Shown here: piece by piece, positions 24,020 to 37,034 of the stretch | How the letters are laid out: the number at the start of each line of letters is the position of its first letter | Position numbering within the stretch: position 1 is the stretch's first letter | Assembly (NCBI GenBank): GCA_014607495.2 | Contig: CP053161.1 | Coordinates: 6,457,115-6,521,114 of the forward strand | Reading direction: 5' to 3' | Origin: Carposina sasakii | Lineage: Eukaryota; Arthropoda; Insecta; Lepidoptera; Carposinidae | DNA: 64,000 nucleotides | Notes under the pieces: model-generated | What the model was told of the DNA's origin: nothing | Seen by the model: only the letters and a program-made list of their open reading frames with translations | Database searches by the model: none | Program-made: the position numbers and the translations under genes

Positions 24020-24677
24020 TAGCGTAACTATGTACCGTTCTACCCAATGTCCATTATACTGGAAGTAATAGAATCGGTACTAGAAGTCCTTAAATGAAAC
24101 TGCTAGAATAAATTCATTGGAAATAATTACTAAGCCTTCATTTCGCCCCCGTCGTAAAACTCAGATTTGCGGCGTCATCAAACTGAACCGGTTCAGAAAC
24201 AATGTAATTCAATTCAACTTGAATTTCTCTCGATGTTGGTGTAGACTGTACTTTGGCCCAGACTCTAGATTAACTTTGATCCTTATCACAGTTTACAAAG
24301 AAGCAAACTAAGTTTGTATTCGTCTACATCTTGACCGCTTAAAGATACGAAATAAAACGTTATGTTTATCACAATGTTTACACAAAGACTGCATTAATAG
24401 TTAAGAAAGTAACAAAAAGGAGTTATTATATCCATTAATATGTATCAATAACCAAGTGAAAGTAACATAACATTAAGATTTCGAATAACGCAGCCAACGC
24501 AGGAAATTATACGTATTGTACTAGTTTAATCTATATCGAAATAAATTTAAATACGCGGTATATTAATCCGTCGTTTGCGTTGCTCGATACATTTGTAAGC
24601 GTTCTATTTTATTGACGGAGCGTGCTTTTTAGTACGCCGCGGAGAAACGTACGTCGTCTGCGTAGGCTACGAGTATT

Positions 24678-24898
24678 AAGGCTCGAGCACATCGAATGCG
24701 TATGCGTGCACGTAAGCTTAGACGTATACGTACCTCTGAGTTGTAATGTATGGAACTATATAGGCACGGGCAGACCGGATGCGTATGCGTAGACGTAAGC
24801 ATAGACGTCAAGCGGTGACAGTTCTATACATTAAACTCAGAGGTACGTGTATGTCTACACTTACGTGCACGCATACGCAACCGGTGTGCTCGAGCCTT
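24678..24898. mobile_element. GC-rich foldback element with about 65-bp arms
   Basis: The left arm starts AAGGCTCGAGCACATCG and the right arm ends GGTGTGCTCGAGCCTT. The arms match inversely over about 65 bp through ACGTACCTCTGAGT. The centre repeats the GATGCGTATGCGTAGACGTA motif of the arms. TATT flanks both ends (24674-24677, 24899-24902) as a possible 4-bp TSD. No ORF of interest. Confidence 0.7.
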
Positions 24899-26059
24899 TA
24901 TTGGTATTAAATAATAATAAATATTGTTTTACCTTCTATAAAACCCATAAATCTATAAATGTATTATTGCAGTATCTATAGAGGAATGCTAGTCGTAAAT
25001 AAACTTTTCTCATGCTACATTTACAAGGGAGAATCTGTGAAAACTAGCTATCTGGAAATAGAACACATATAGTAAAGATACATGCATATTGCGGTGGAAT
25101 GGAACCTATTGTATTACCTAATTGTTTCCTTATTGATATATGTCACGGTAACCGTGTCTATGGTATGTAACCATGTAAGCCAATGGCCAATTCTGTAACA
25201 TAATTAACTAGTGTTTTTAGAAAATTTCCATATATTTTAACGTGGCTCAGTCTTACTAGCTTTACTTGAATAAACTGCAGTATTTACCAATCTTGCTCAT
25301 GTTATGAATGTGATAGCTTGTGACTTAATAGTTATATAGACCTCAACCACACATAGGCTATACAGTTAGTGCGGATGAAACGACGGGCAAATCTGATGTA
25401 ACTGCAATGAAGTGTAACATTCGAATCACTGTATAAACATACCCTAAACCAACGTAGTACTGACTGAGCAATATATCCGTGCAGTGACAACTCGACGTTG
25501 AAACTTCCATAAAAATTTATGTGTTTTGGCTGTCCATTCGTCACGAACATGAAGGAAACACGGACATGAATTGCGAACGCGTATTTCCTGTTCCCGCGGG
25601 ATTATCGTGAATAAAAGAACCAAAGCTACCTTATTACATTAGCCATCTGCTAGTGAAAGTTCCGTCAAAATAGGTTCAGCCGTTTTGCAGAGATTAGCTG
25701 GAACAAACAGTCGGACAAAATATCTGTATCGATAAAAAATATTGCTTAAGCACCTCTTCCTGGGGCCTTCCTTATGATTTTGGGCGTCCGTTCGTCACGA
25801 GTGTAGACAAACACGAGTCGGGAGTGTTTGCGCAAAGTTTTTACAGATGCCGAATGTTTGTTCGCACGAATGAGCTGTATTCTGATTTAGAGCAATCACA
25901 ATTGAATCTTAATTTGACCTGTTTTAGGGTATGTTTGTATTGTACCGCAATATCGTTGGTCATCTTAAGTAATTCAACTGAATCACAAACAAATTACATG
26001 AGTTCAATGCTCACTGTTAAATGTGTAATTTAATTTAATGTATACACACGGCTGAGTGG

Positions 26060-26222
26060 CCAAAATTGCAAGATCATAAAGGAGATTTCACGGCCACGTT
26101 TAGCCTAGCGGGGACAGATGTTAATGATCAGTGTCAAGTAGCTTATCGCCTGAGGGAATGCCCGATTTCCTCGACTCTTACCACATGCACGGAAGGAGAT
26201 ACAGCCCCGCATTAGCACAGGA
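26060..26222 (+). repeat. SINE family E, best copy
   Basis: Longest clean copy: GCAAGATCATAAAGGAGATT, ACGGCCACGTTTAGCCTAGC, TTAATGATCAGTGTCAAG, TGCCCGATTTCCTCGACTCT and AGATACAGCCCCGCATTAGC. Used as reference for the other fragments. Confidence 0.7.
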
Positions 26223-26571
26223 CTATTTTTAAAGCTAATAAAATAAGTTTTATACTTACCCATAGAAGAAAATTGGATCATACTCTACTTAATTAATATC
26301 TACAATAACACTAACTCTAGATTTCGAAGTGGGTAGTTAAGTTGTAAACTTTTATTGACAATATTTAATGGTTTATTCTAAAAATGATCATAAGTATAGA
26401 CTACATCATGCGTGACTGATCTAATTTGTACCAAACTACCTATAGATATTACCTACTTGCACAAGGGTAGACTAGTTGTTCTAAAGTAGTAGATAAATAA
26501 TATGCTCTATTAATGAATACAATACAATGAATAACTTATAAAATATTAATAAAAAAATGAAAAAAATCGTC

Positions 26572-26642
26572 AACCGAATGAGATTTGAACTCACGACCAC
26601 TTGCATTCCGTGCATCGCTCTCACCAACTGAGCTATCGGGTC
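26572..26642 (-). repeat. tRNA-like sequence, probably SINE head
   Basis: On the minus strand it has an A-box-like TAGCTCAGTTGGTGAGAGCG and a B-box-like GAGTTCAAATC at tRNA spacing. The acceptor stem has two mismatches and the anticodon arm is imperfect around GCACGGAATGC. Bases after the 3' end resemble those after 42664, so it is a repeat and not a functional tRNA gene. Confidence 0.6.
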
Positions 26643-27133
26643 ACTTAACTGGAATGACGAATTTTACCTTTTTTTTTTTTTAAAAAAAATACCAATGCCT
26701 AATTAAAGCGATGCTATTTTCCAAATAACATTTTAATATGACCAAACAAATGGCTGTACAAAAATCTGACTATTTAAATTATAGTACGTACGAGAATTCA
26801 TAATAATTTACAATAAAGCCATTTACGTATTCAGCAAATTGATCGGTTTAAAACCCCATCTATCACTAACAAATAATTAATTATCCAAATCTAACCCTCC
26901 CTTGACATTTGGTACCTATAGGTTATCCCTAATTTTACCCAATTTTACTGTACTGTATATGTAACTTTGATATTCCAGCTTTCCAATACTGACGAATCCC
27001 TGTAACTTTACATAAATCACACTTTTTTCAAGATCACGAACCTCCGTTTGCTGCGATACTGACACTTCTTTTGCTTCATCGACTTTCATGATATTCTTCA
27101 TGCACGCTCGTCGGTATAGGATACTCTTGACCT

Positions 27134-27432
27134 GCGCCCGTACCATGACTTTGGCGAGAGCGAGATATCTCACATTGAAACGTCAAATTCACAAGCTTAT
27201 ATCAATTAGACAAATAAAATGTATGTGTTTTCCTGTAAAAACGGAGTTGAGAGTTAAAATATACACTCGTTTTCAAGCTAAGACTGAACGAATTTGCCTT
27301 GAAAGAAGTGCTTTGAAATCCCTTCTTACACGCGAAGTACATACACTTACATATCTAGTTATTACATAGGTCTGTGAATTTGTCGCGCAAGTGTGAGACA
27401 GCTCGCTCTCACCAAGTTCATGTTACGGGCGC
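27134..27432. mobile_element. TIR element family C, copy 1
   Basis: The left end GCGCCCGTACCATGACTTTG and right end AGTTCATGTTACGGGCGC are imperfect inverted repeats extending about 65 bp inward, including GAGAGCGAG / CTCGCTCTC. A related copy lies at 51397-51700. No clear TSD; ORFs crossing it are incidental. Confidence 0.65.
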
Positions 27433-30400
27433 TGATCTATTTATAGCATTTTTCCGATTCGGCCAGAAAAAGTCCTATTCCAATTATTCGTCTACTAGAA
27501 CTTCATCTACTTCGATATTTTCGTTTTTAGAATATATATCCTGTGATTAATCTAATAAAAACTATTTTGTAAGTTGGAACTATACCTTAGAGTAACGTGC
27601 GTACCTACAGTCGATACGCGTAAGCGACATATCGATTTTCAACTAAGTTTATTACAAATTGATATTAGTACTCTACATCTACATTTCGACTACAAAGTGT
27701 GGTGAAAGGGTCATCGTAATGTGAAGTATTTGTATTCCTTAGCAAAGATATCTGTACAGCGGACCTACTTGTAACATCGTATTGGATTGACACTTGCAAT
27801 GACGGATAAACTTTGGTTTTCTAGGATAACGGCACCGACATGTAGATATTGTTATTTCCAGGCATCCGTTATCCGAAGGACCAAATCTGTATAAAATATC
27901 CCGAAGTCGAATTTTTATCGATTCGATCTTAATTTATAACGATTAATAACGATGTTACTTTGCATTGTGTAAGGCCTAATATTGCCTTCTTCTCAATATT
28001 TGTCTAGCTGTGTTTCTTCCTTGTTTATGTACACAGATATCTTTGCCTGTATCGACTATATGGCTTGAAATGAGGGTTCACATACCTACAGCTTTGGGAC
28101 GTGAGGTCTTTCCTTTTATATTGAAATATATAAGAGATGAAGCATGGTGTTAAATTGATTGTATTGGTGAACAAACAAACTACTACAAAATCTCAGCTGC
28201 TTGTTGTCAAAATGAAAATAGTTTTATTCAAGAATTGTACTCGTAGTATACGATATTTATTTAGGGATGTAATATTTAATTTGAGATAGGTTCTAAATAT
28301 ACATTTTTTCACCACGTTTGTAATAAAAGCGTTAATATTTCAATTTCTTATTTTTTTAAATTACATCAGACCTCGCATCTTCAAGCCTCCGTCTACTAAA
28401 GTTTCCTGTATCTACTGAACAACATGCTAGTGTGAACGCTGGCTTACTTTCCGACTCTTCTGTGAGACCTGAGAAATACAGCAAGTTATATTAATATAGG
28501 TATAGCATAGTTCATGTATGAGGAATTGTTAGCATCGTATGAAAGACTTAGCTAATGTTAAGCATGGATGTGTAGCGTTCAGTTTTTCCATTAGAATAAT
28601 ACATAATGAACGTGAACGCAAACGTAAAGTTATAAGACGATTTATACGTTTTCTCGTTTTTCAACTGGAAACATGTATTTACTGACATTACATACAACAT
28701 GAACAACTAAGTGTTATGCCTATAACTCTATATTGTTCATATCACGAAGTATTGACTTTGTACTAATGATGTAAGTGGTATACTTAACTAACCATTTTGT
28801 AACACACGAGTAGCTATTATAATGTACATAGTAAAGTTTTCACAAATAAAGTTTATGACAATGAATTATATGACTGCAAATTAGGTTATATGCCCACAGC
28901 TTAAACTCACAGGTAGAGATACGAAAAGCATGCATTTTTCACGATAATGCGGAGAATTTATTAGAAACATCAGTCAGATGTCGTACATAATCTGTGACCA
29001 CATGAAATATTACACGGATAACAATGAAATAAGAAATATTGACGTATGCGTGGTGGAGTGAAGAAGGAAGTGGAAATAAGAGGTGGTATTACGGTTTGTG
29101 CATAGAAAATAGAGTCGCTCTGTTACAAGCGGAAGATTAGACGAAGAAGTAATGGTAAATATTAGCCAGTAATTTCTTTAAACTGTGATACGTCCGTCTT
29201 AGCTTAGCTCTCGATTTCGTTCGCATGAACTTGAGAATTTTCTCTTCTTTCGTAGATTATTAGGTAATAAATTAGGTAGTGTTTCCTCTATAGGTACACT
29301 ACACGAATAAAATATATGCATCAAATTTCACCTTCCTACGTCCAGTATTTTGGCTATGCGTGTCTGTCAGTCATAGAAAGTAACATACGAGTATAAAAAT
29401 TACTATAGACAAATAAGCTTGTATATGCTTTCATGTCGAATAAATTATTTGATTTCATTTGAGTCACTCCATTACGGAAATTTTGTACAGGATATAACAG
29501 AAAGGCATATTTTATGCGAAATGATATGAAAATAACCTACTGTAAGAGATACACTTTGGATGATTTGTGGCCATTTTTTAATATCCATTATTTGGGTCTG
29601 TAAATATAATTTTAACTTTTTATTTATTTATTTAGAATATAAGGTTTTACATTGTTTTATTCTAATGCGGCATCACAAAAACCGGTCAGGTTTATCTGGA
29701 TACCCCTTACATTTCTACAATTATGGTCTTATATGTGTTGTTATGTTTCTATCTCAAACAAAGCTTTCATAGATTGTCGCACCTCCTCTTCGACCTTACT
29801 CCACGAAGTCATCAATCAGAAATGCGGCAGGCGCCACTGTCAGATTCTGCGCCGATATATCAAGTGTCATTGTATTTATCACTCATTGATAATGACCGGC
29901 CACTTGAGATAAGGGTGTCATGGTATTCCACATTTGTGAACAGAGGCGCCGGCCTGTGTAAATATAATTGAAAAGCTTAACTTTTAGGCGCCGATGTGGG
30001 TTGGAGTTTGTTTTGGGCGTTGTTAATTGGGTGGTAATGATGATTAATTTTATGTTATTTGATATTAGTGCTATGTGGTTAAACTGCTTATAATAAATTG
30101 TATTATAAATTGATGTTTTTACTATTGCGCTAAAAGTACCGAACGTATATTGATAAAACTCGAAAAATAGGTCATATGGTTCTAATAATATTTATAGGTA
30201 TGAATGAAGTAACTAAAAAAAATGCTAATCATAATTTTAAACATGTAGTTGGATATACTTTTGCATGTACCTGTTATCATGCATGTATCATAAAGTAAAT
30301 CTAAAACAGTACATCAATTATACAATTAATAATTTATGTCGATTTATAAAATAGACAAATATCAACTCTGTAAACAAGGTAACGATATCTGTGCACTATT

Positions 30401-30883
30401 ATCTACTTTGTAAAAAAACCTGTGAGAAATACAAAGTTTTTCACGTGGCAGTTGTTTTCCTAGTCTTTTCGCGTTCCTCGCATTTTCTTCGACATAATAT
30501 TGTTTTATTTCTTTTGTAACGTAAATAATATCGACAAATGACCTATTGACCTTATAGGATTGATATTGACGGCTAAGGGATATTTTATATCATTTTATTA
30601 AGTGTTATAGATAGGAAACAGCTGGAAGTGCGTCGGAAGATATATTAATTATCGTTTGGATTAAAGATAATGCAAACGTATGTATTTGCGTACCTGAAAA
30701 TACTGAATACATGATAGGTAACTAATATTTATATTAGGTTAGAAAATCTATAGCGGAACTTGAGCATTAAAATCAAAATAAAAGCAAATTAGGCCCAATT
30801 AGCTTATGCAGGTATAATGATACATTTATTTACCATAGGTCTGTTTTCAAATATCGTCTAGAACCTTAAAAAATTCTCGATGT
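27433..30883. other. gene-poor AT-rich stretch
   Basis: A hairpin piece at 27815-27888 and a GC-richer island at about 29670-30020 (overlapping ORFs in three frames, motif GGCGCCGGCCTGTG) are the only departures. No gene recognised. Confidence 0.4.
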
Positions 30884-30920
30884 AAAAAGCCAAACGGGGA
30901 TTTTCCCCGTTTGGCTTTTT
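30884..30920. other. perfect 17-bp hairpin followed by a T run
   Basis: Stem AAAAAGCCAAACGGGGA (30884-30900), loop TTT, stem TCCCCGTTTGGCTTTTT (30904-30920), continuing into more Ts. The shape is that of a bacterial intrinsic terminator, but no bacterial gene is next to it and the flanks look like the rest of the window. It may be a small foldback repeat. Confidence 0.7.
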
Positions 30921-31263
30921 TTTTATATTAAACTGAAATAGTTTATTGTTGGCAAACAGAAATTCGGCGTGTATCCGAAGAGCCGTTGAATTTTCCGCTC
31001 AGTTTGTCCAGGCCGGCGTAACTTACACACCGCAGTTTATGTTCCGTTTGTTGGACACAGCCGAGATTTATGTAAAAGCAATTATTGTAAATAAATAAAA
31101 AGAAGCCCTATATATTTGTCTTTTTATTTTTTTAAATTTATTTATTAAGAGGGCTCGTTACATTAGAAGGAATGTGTACCGTCACCTGTCAGGATAAAAG
31201 TTGCAATCATGGCTGCATGATTTATCTTTTTATGTATTTTATTTGTATGAATTTTATTACAAA

Positions 31264-31512
31264 CTAATGGACGCCCGCGATAAAAACATTTTCCCGGGAT
31301 AAAAAGTAGCCTACTCGTATATGTTAAGTGGGGATTGTTACAATATATTCCTGAAAACTGCATCGAAATCGGTTCAGCCGTTTCTGAGATTAGCGTGCAC
31401 AAACGCACAGACAAACGGAAACAAAATACAGACATTACTCCTATAATATTTTTTCTCATATATCTTCCATGCAAGCCCATTTTTATTATATGTATAGTAT
31501 ATATATAGAAGA
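31264..31512 (+). repeat. dispersed repeat family H copy
   Basis: Matches 8026-8345 over GATAAAAACATTTTCCCGGG, ATTCCTGAAAACTGCATCG, CGTTTCTGAGATTAGCGTG and TTTTCTCATATATCTTCCAT. The minus-strand ORF here is an incidental reading of the repeat. Confidence 0.65.
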
Positions 31513-32284
31513 TGTGGTTAAAAATCAAAGAACGTCATTCCAAAATTAGAATCAAAATTGGAAGGTACCCACTGTACTTTTCTATGGCATTAATACCTTT
31601 TCTGTCGTCTCTTTTTTTAGTTATTAAAGTGGTTAACGAGAACTAAGATACCGAACTGATTTTACGTTCATTTAAATGGTAGAAATATCAGAAAATACAG
31701 GTATCACATGAACAGGTTGTGTTACTGTCTATTGTGTATGCTGTGACTGTGCAGCTGTAAATTTCCTGCAGTTACCGAACGCGCAGTACGCTAAATCGTG
31801 TGCATTTGTTTAGAACGTGTAAATAATCCATTTACGGTTTGTAGTAAAATGAAGTTAGAATAGTAAAAACAAAAGTAGTTTATTATATATATGGCATATA
31901 CGTAGACATAATATCTGTGAATCTATTCTAGATTTCTAACAAGACCCATTGCAAAATATCTGAATATATTTTTGGAAGTAGAAGTTCATTTGCGAGCTGC
32001 TAAGGATTCAGACCACTGATTCAGACAGACATTTTACCAAAACAATTTTGTTTGCTAATAAGAAAATTTCAGGTTTTCCAGGATATAAACTGCTTGATTA
32101 TTTTACTATGATAATAAATTAATTTATTTTAGTGTAGACGAGTTACTGGTACATAGTATATTTTTTATAGTCTGTTCTGAATTCGTTTCACAGTTTACAG
32201 TAAAGTTTACCTGTACCTACCCTAAGATATCGCGCTTTTGTGTTTCTATGTGTATATATAAAACATAACAAAAATGTCTCAGAA

Positions 32285-32322
32285 AAATAATGATGGATGG
32301 ATGGATGGATGGATGGATGGAT
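32285..32322. repeat. (ATGG)n microsatellite
   Basis: About eight tandem ATGG units in an otherwise AT-rich stretch. Confidence 0.9.
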
Positions 32323-32809
32323 GTATGAATAGACAAAGTCTCAGAAAGAACATGCTTAATCTACTTTTTTTTATAGACGAGGTGCATTTCTCCTACACCT
32401 AAATATTTTTCGATCAACATAAATTGGTTTGTAAAAGTGGGTTAAATTTTCAGAGGTGATTAAAATTCGTTTCATTAATTTTGATAGGTTAAAAAGGCAC
32501 GTCGACATAACGTTCCGAAATGTGAAAGGAAGCCTCAATAACTGTCAAAAAGGAGCGTAAAGTATAATAACTGTTTAATTTAGGTAATTTGGGACGTTGT
32601 GAGTAATAAGATATTTTGTATAGGAGCTTTTGTGAGAATAAGTTTGAAGCAGAAGCAAAATTCATATTTCTGGTTGAACTGAATGAATGAATGGCCTGGT
32701 CTTCAATAGACTAATAGGTACATAGGTGCATCACATTCCGTCCATTTCGTAAGAGTCGACTTGCTCAGGTATATTCTCTAATGCGATGATTGTCACGGAT
32801 TTTTTACAT

Positions 32810-32875
32810 CAAGCCCCGCTATGTTAATAGTGGCTGGGAGATTCTTCGTGACCCTACAGTTATAGTTGTATGCAT
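32810..32875 (-). repeat. SINE family E fragment
   Basis: AAGCCCCGCTATGTTAATAG, then CTTCGTGACCCTACAGTTAT, matches the SINE head in reverse. Confidence 0.5.
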
Positions 32876-33777
32876 GACAAACATAACAAAAATTCATTGT
32901 AGCGCAAAAATGACATAATAAGTACTTTAAAAAAGCAATAATCCATGCGATTTTTATCTTCTCAGGGTATCCCTAAAATGACCTGTTCAACAACCTTCAT
33001 AAAATCATACATTGTATTTTACGGTTTACACAGTGTTGCCACTACTAACTTTTACAACTGGATTTATGATAGTTTACACCGGGATTGCATGCGCTTCAAG
33101 ATTGAATCGATTTTTTATCGAGCGATTAGGGGTTGAGAGATTAGATTGAAATCTGATAAGTAGAGTGTTCGTGGCTATGAAGATTATTAAAATAGTATCT
33201 ATGTGCCATCAACTTAGGAAGCTCCTGCATTTTGATTTGTGCTATTTACATACATTAGGTAAAAGGAATGGATCGAGTATGAACATGTAATTTTCTTAGC
33301 AAACAGAGGGCAAAAACAGGGCATAAAAACAGAAATAAATAAGTAATTTAAATAAATGCTCCATACATTTGTAAGATGCTCTGCTCCTCTAAGATTTTAG
33401 CTAAAACATACAAGTTGAACTAGTTTCTCTTTAAATAGTTACCTTAACAATCCCCAGCCAGCTCAGATTGAAGACAAGGTTCTTTGTACAGTTACGAGTA
33501 AGGCTTCTGTCTCTGTTTAATGCTTTCTAGTCCAATTCCAAGATATATTTTTACGAAAGCATGATACCCGAAACTTCTTTCGCATGACCGTATATTATAT
33601 AAAGGAGAATGGTCAAAATGTCACCACCAACCAATAACGACCAGACTATTTTTTAATATTATCGTTTATAAGTAAATTTTATTCTAGTATGTACTATAAA
33701 CTGAAATGATAAAAACAAGATGAAAACATGAATTTCAATAAGGAATAAACTCCAACCACATTATGAAATGGACGGTA

Positions 33778-33824
33778 TTATTACGATAATATAATATTAT
33801 TATTACGATAATATAATATTATAT
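33778..33824. repeat. tandem pair of a 22-bp AT-rich unit
   Basis: ATTACGATAATATAATATT occurs twice in direct orientation, about 22 bases apart. Confidence 0.8.
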
Positions 33825-34069
33825 GAAACCTGTCTGTCATCTACAGCGATGTTAATTGAATCAGTATCGGAATCGACGACGTGTTAATATTTATGGAGTT
33901 GTATTAACGATATCGTTAATTTCGAATTTTCGACTAGCGCTGAAGTAATTTCATTAAAACCATATTATAACCAGATTATTAAACCGATGGATGCTACATT
34001 TACTTGCAGTTATACTCACATGCACCCTTCTATGCTGCTCTGGGAGTGAAAAAAAAAGTATAATACTAC

Positions 34070-34293
34070 AGCTGCTTCTCTTCCCGGGCATACTGTACAA
34101 GTCAGTAGAGGGACAAGAGGGTCTTGGTGTTTTGTAGGCGATGGGTTGACCACCTGTCACTACTAACCGAACTTGTACACCTCAACTATACCCTCAAAAT
34201 TGGTCAGAAGTGGCACCATGTGGTTCTATCGGCCCTTGGTGCTCTGCCTACCCCGTAGGGGATAAAGGCGTGATTATATGTATGTATGTACTC
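34070..34293 (+). repeat. SINE-like repeat family D with (TATG)n tail
   Basis: Contains CTATACCCTCAAAATTGGTC, ATCGGCCCTTGGTGCTCTG, CCTACCCCGTAGGGGATAAAG and ends in TATGTATGTATG. Other copies: 56920-57050 (minus) and 58018-58132 (plus). The tail and copies indicate a retroposed repeat; no tRNA boxes were identified. Confidence 0.65.
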
Positions 34294-34314
34294 TCAGCTG
34301 TATTCTTAAAATGG

Positions 34315-34440
34315 CGTAGCCAGAATTGCATGATCACGAAGGAGATCCTACAGCCACGTTTAGCATAGCGAGGCTAGATGTAGAAGATGTAATAAATTCC
34401 TGCATCGTGTGAAAGGACGCTCTAGCATCAGCACAGGAGA
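34315..34440 (+). repeat. SINE family E copy
   Basis: GCATGATCACGAAGGAGATC, ACAGCCACGTTTAGCATAGC and the end CTCTAGCATCAGCACAGG. Part of the centre is missing. Confidence 0.6.
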
Positions 34441-36104
34441 ATAATTAATTGAAAATGATAGTGATAATAAATGATTGGTGCTAAGAGCTACTTAGGCGCT
34501 TCTTCTAATAGAATTATTAGGTCATGAAAAAAGTTTGGATGTATTTTTGTATGTAAACTGAAAAAAAAAACATGTCTTGTACACATACAGCTGTAAAAAC
34601 AAATATAAAGGAAGATGCCCTACGTCACTCTCCAGTAATGACGGAATTCATTCTACCGGAAGATAGTACGATTACGAAAAGCGATGGCTTAAAATCAATC
34701 AACCAAGGTACACTGCCCCAATTTTCGGAGAAAACGGTTGTCTCAGCAAAGGCGGAGGGGGATGGGGAAAATGTGTCCGTTGAAGGCTTGAACCTGAGGG
34801 GATGGAGGGCACTTCCAAACCGATGACGCGGCCAACCAAAGTAGCGCATTTAAATGAGGATATACTTCACTTCCCGCAGATCAAGAGATCACCCTTGATC
34901 TTATACGAGTATTACGTGATAGAAATATTGAGATTGATAAAAAATTTTGTACATATATTTTTCTCTGTATTTAGGTATGTGCTTACAGCGATATAGATAT
35001 TATTGAGGCACGAGAAAGAAATAAAAACATCATCAAAGTTAAAAATTATGTATGCCTAAAAGTAAACATGACAAATGTGTCAGTGAGTAGATAATAATAT
35101 ACCTAAGGCAAATAATGCAAGATCTTTAGTTAAAATAATCTTAAGTCAAATGCTTGGTGCCAGTTAGGTTACCCAGATAGCAAGTAGTAGTGAAACGAGA
35201 TCTTATTTCGCAAAGTTTTAACTCTAGAACTAACCTAGAAATGCTGCAAAAATATCGTCAAAATATCTGCAGTGACCTATCAGCGGACATCGGATTTTGT
35301 CAAAAACTTTGCTCATATTCCCGACATAAAGCAGCTTTGAGCTAAGCCACATTTTGATTGAATGTTACTCCTTTGTCTGCTATGATCTGCTATCATAGTG
35401 AAGCTTTGTGGTAAAAATTATACTTTTTTTTTTTGTATAAAAGGCACTTAGTCTTATTTAAGTTGATTATTAATATGATTTTTATTACATGGCATTTTAT
35501 TATATTTTTAAGTACATGGCAGAAATTTTTTGTGCCTCATTTTTTAGATATTTTATAGTTATATGGCAGTTTTTGTAACTTCTACCATTTTTCTTTTAAT
35601 GATTTTCAGCTTAGTTAATTAGAGATTGCGTTTCATATAAAACTACATAATAGTAAAGTTCTTAAGGATCTCTACATCTTGATTACGGCCCGATGCACGC
35701 TCAAAGGAACGAGACCCTGTGGTCCCATTTATTTCGTAGGTAATTTTTTAAGAGTACCTAAGCAAATTAACTTTTCTTAGCAGTAAACTAAAAGTTTAAC
35801 TATTCAGAATACAACATGTTTGTTGGATGTAGCAACCATGCATGAAGTGGTTAAGCGAAAATTAACTATCAAAGTTTCGCGAATTTCTCTCAGGTAGTGA
35901 AATTAACCACTAATTTTATGAGAACACTGCATAGTTGGTACTAGTTTTGGACCAGAATTACAAGATAGGTGGTTAATAATCTTTTAAGGCAATGAAAAGT
36001 GTTAATTTCACCAAAAGATTCGCTCTTCGCTCCCGTTTTAATGCATATTTTTTATATATTTCCAAACAAAAAAACTAATTTAATAAAAGTTATGGTTATG
36101 ACTA
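34441..36104. other. stretch with a GC-richer island and no recognised gene
   Basis: 34590-34870 is GC-richer and open on both strands (84 codons plus, 74 codons minus). The rest is AT-rich with nothing recognised. Confidence 0.4.
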
Positions 36105-36200
36105 CGAACCCGCCCAGTGTGGTGACTATGGGCAAAAGTCCCCTATGGCAGTATCCTTGTGACCCTGGGGGAGGCTTACATCCAACAGTGGACTGAAACA
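36105..36200 (-). repeat. repeat family G fragment
   Basis: GTGGTGACTATGGGCAAAAG and TTACATCCAACAGTGGACTG are the reverse complement of the first part of the copy at 42109. Confidence 0.65.
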
Positions 36201-36671
36201 AGCTGCGTTGATGTAATTAGTTATGTCGGGAATGGCTTTAAAATAGCTCTTTCCCACCAGATTTCAGCTACTCGAATAATATGTCTATGCAATACTCGCA
36301 CGCACAAAAATTGAAACTTTTTACACGTGAAGTCTCAGAGAACCCCTGTAATTGTTATATTTATGTATTTTATCAAATACATAAATGTATGTAAACAAAC
36401 ACGAGTAAATACATCAAGTAATAAAACTCATCCATTTATTTCGGAATAAACTTTATTTGAATCAAAGTTTGTATCGATAATCGAGGCTCTCGAGCTCGAG
36501 TTATCACGAACAATGTTGCCAACTGATAAAACTGAACTTAAAACTTTCAAGGCAATCAAAAGTGCCTCTGTTCTGGGTATTGTTTAACAGTTTAACAACA
36601 CATAATAATGTATTTGTGAAAATAAATGTGAGATTTTCAGACAATCGTTAAAATAATGTAAAACTGTGTTT

Positions 36672-36865
36672 TAGGCGATAAGCACACTGCCACGCATCAC
36701 GTTGCATGTTGCGTGTCGACGGACCTACGCAGGTACGCGTGGATGCATTTTCTGTGTGTCGGACTGTGCGTGTTTTCTATACAAATGGAGATACTTACAA
36801 GCAACGTTAGAAAACGCATTCACGCATTACGCTGCATGGTGCGTAGCAGTGTGATAATCGCCTTA
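36672..36865. mobile_element. foldback element with imperfect about 40-bp arms
   Basis: The left arm (AGGCGATAAGCACACTGCC, ACGCATCAC, TTGCATG) is the inverse of the right arm (GCATGGTGCGTAGCAGTGTG, ATAATCGCCTTA) with several mismatches. The interior is rich in GCGT/ACGC. Length about 194 bp; TSD unclear. Confidence 0.6.
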
Positions 36866-36867
36866 CG

Positions 36868-37034
36868 AGTATTCTCTAGCCGTATTCCCATCGGACTATG
36901 AGATAGGAATAGAGAGTGCATCTGTGTTTGCGCACACACTTGTGCACTATAATATCTCCTGCGTACCTGGCCAATCTCCGTAGAGATTGGTCGCCTTGGC
37001 CGAAATATGGTCGGAGATCATCATCATCATCATT
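36868..37034 (+). repeat. SINE family T, truncated copy
   Basis: Matches the body and tail of the SINE at 18023-18367 and ends in GGTCGGAGATCATCATCATC. The tRNA-like head is missing. Confidence 0.7.

Noticed and set aside
30884..30920. Genuine bacterial terminator
   Set aside because: No bacterial coding region beside it; kept only as an unusual hairpin.
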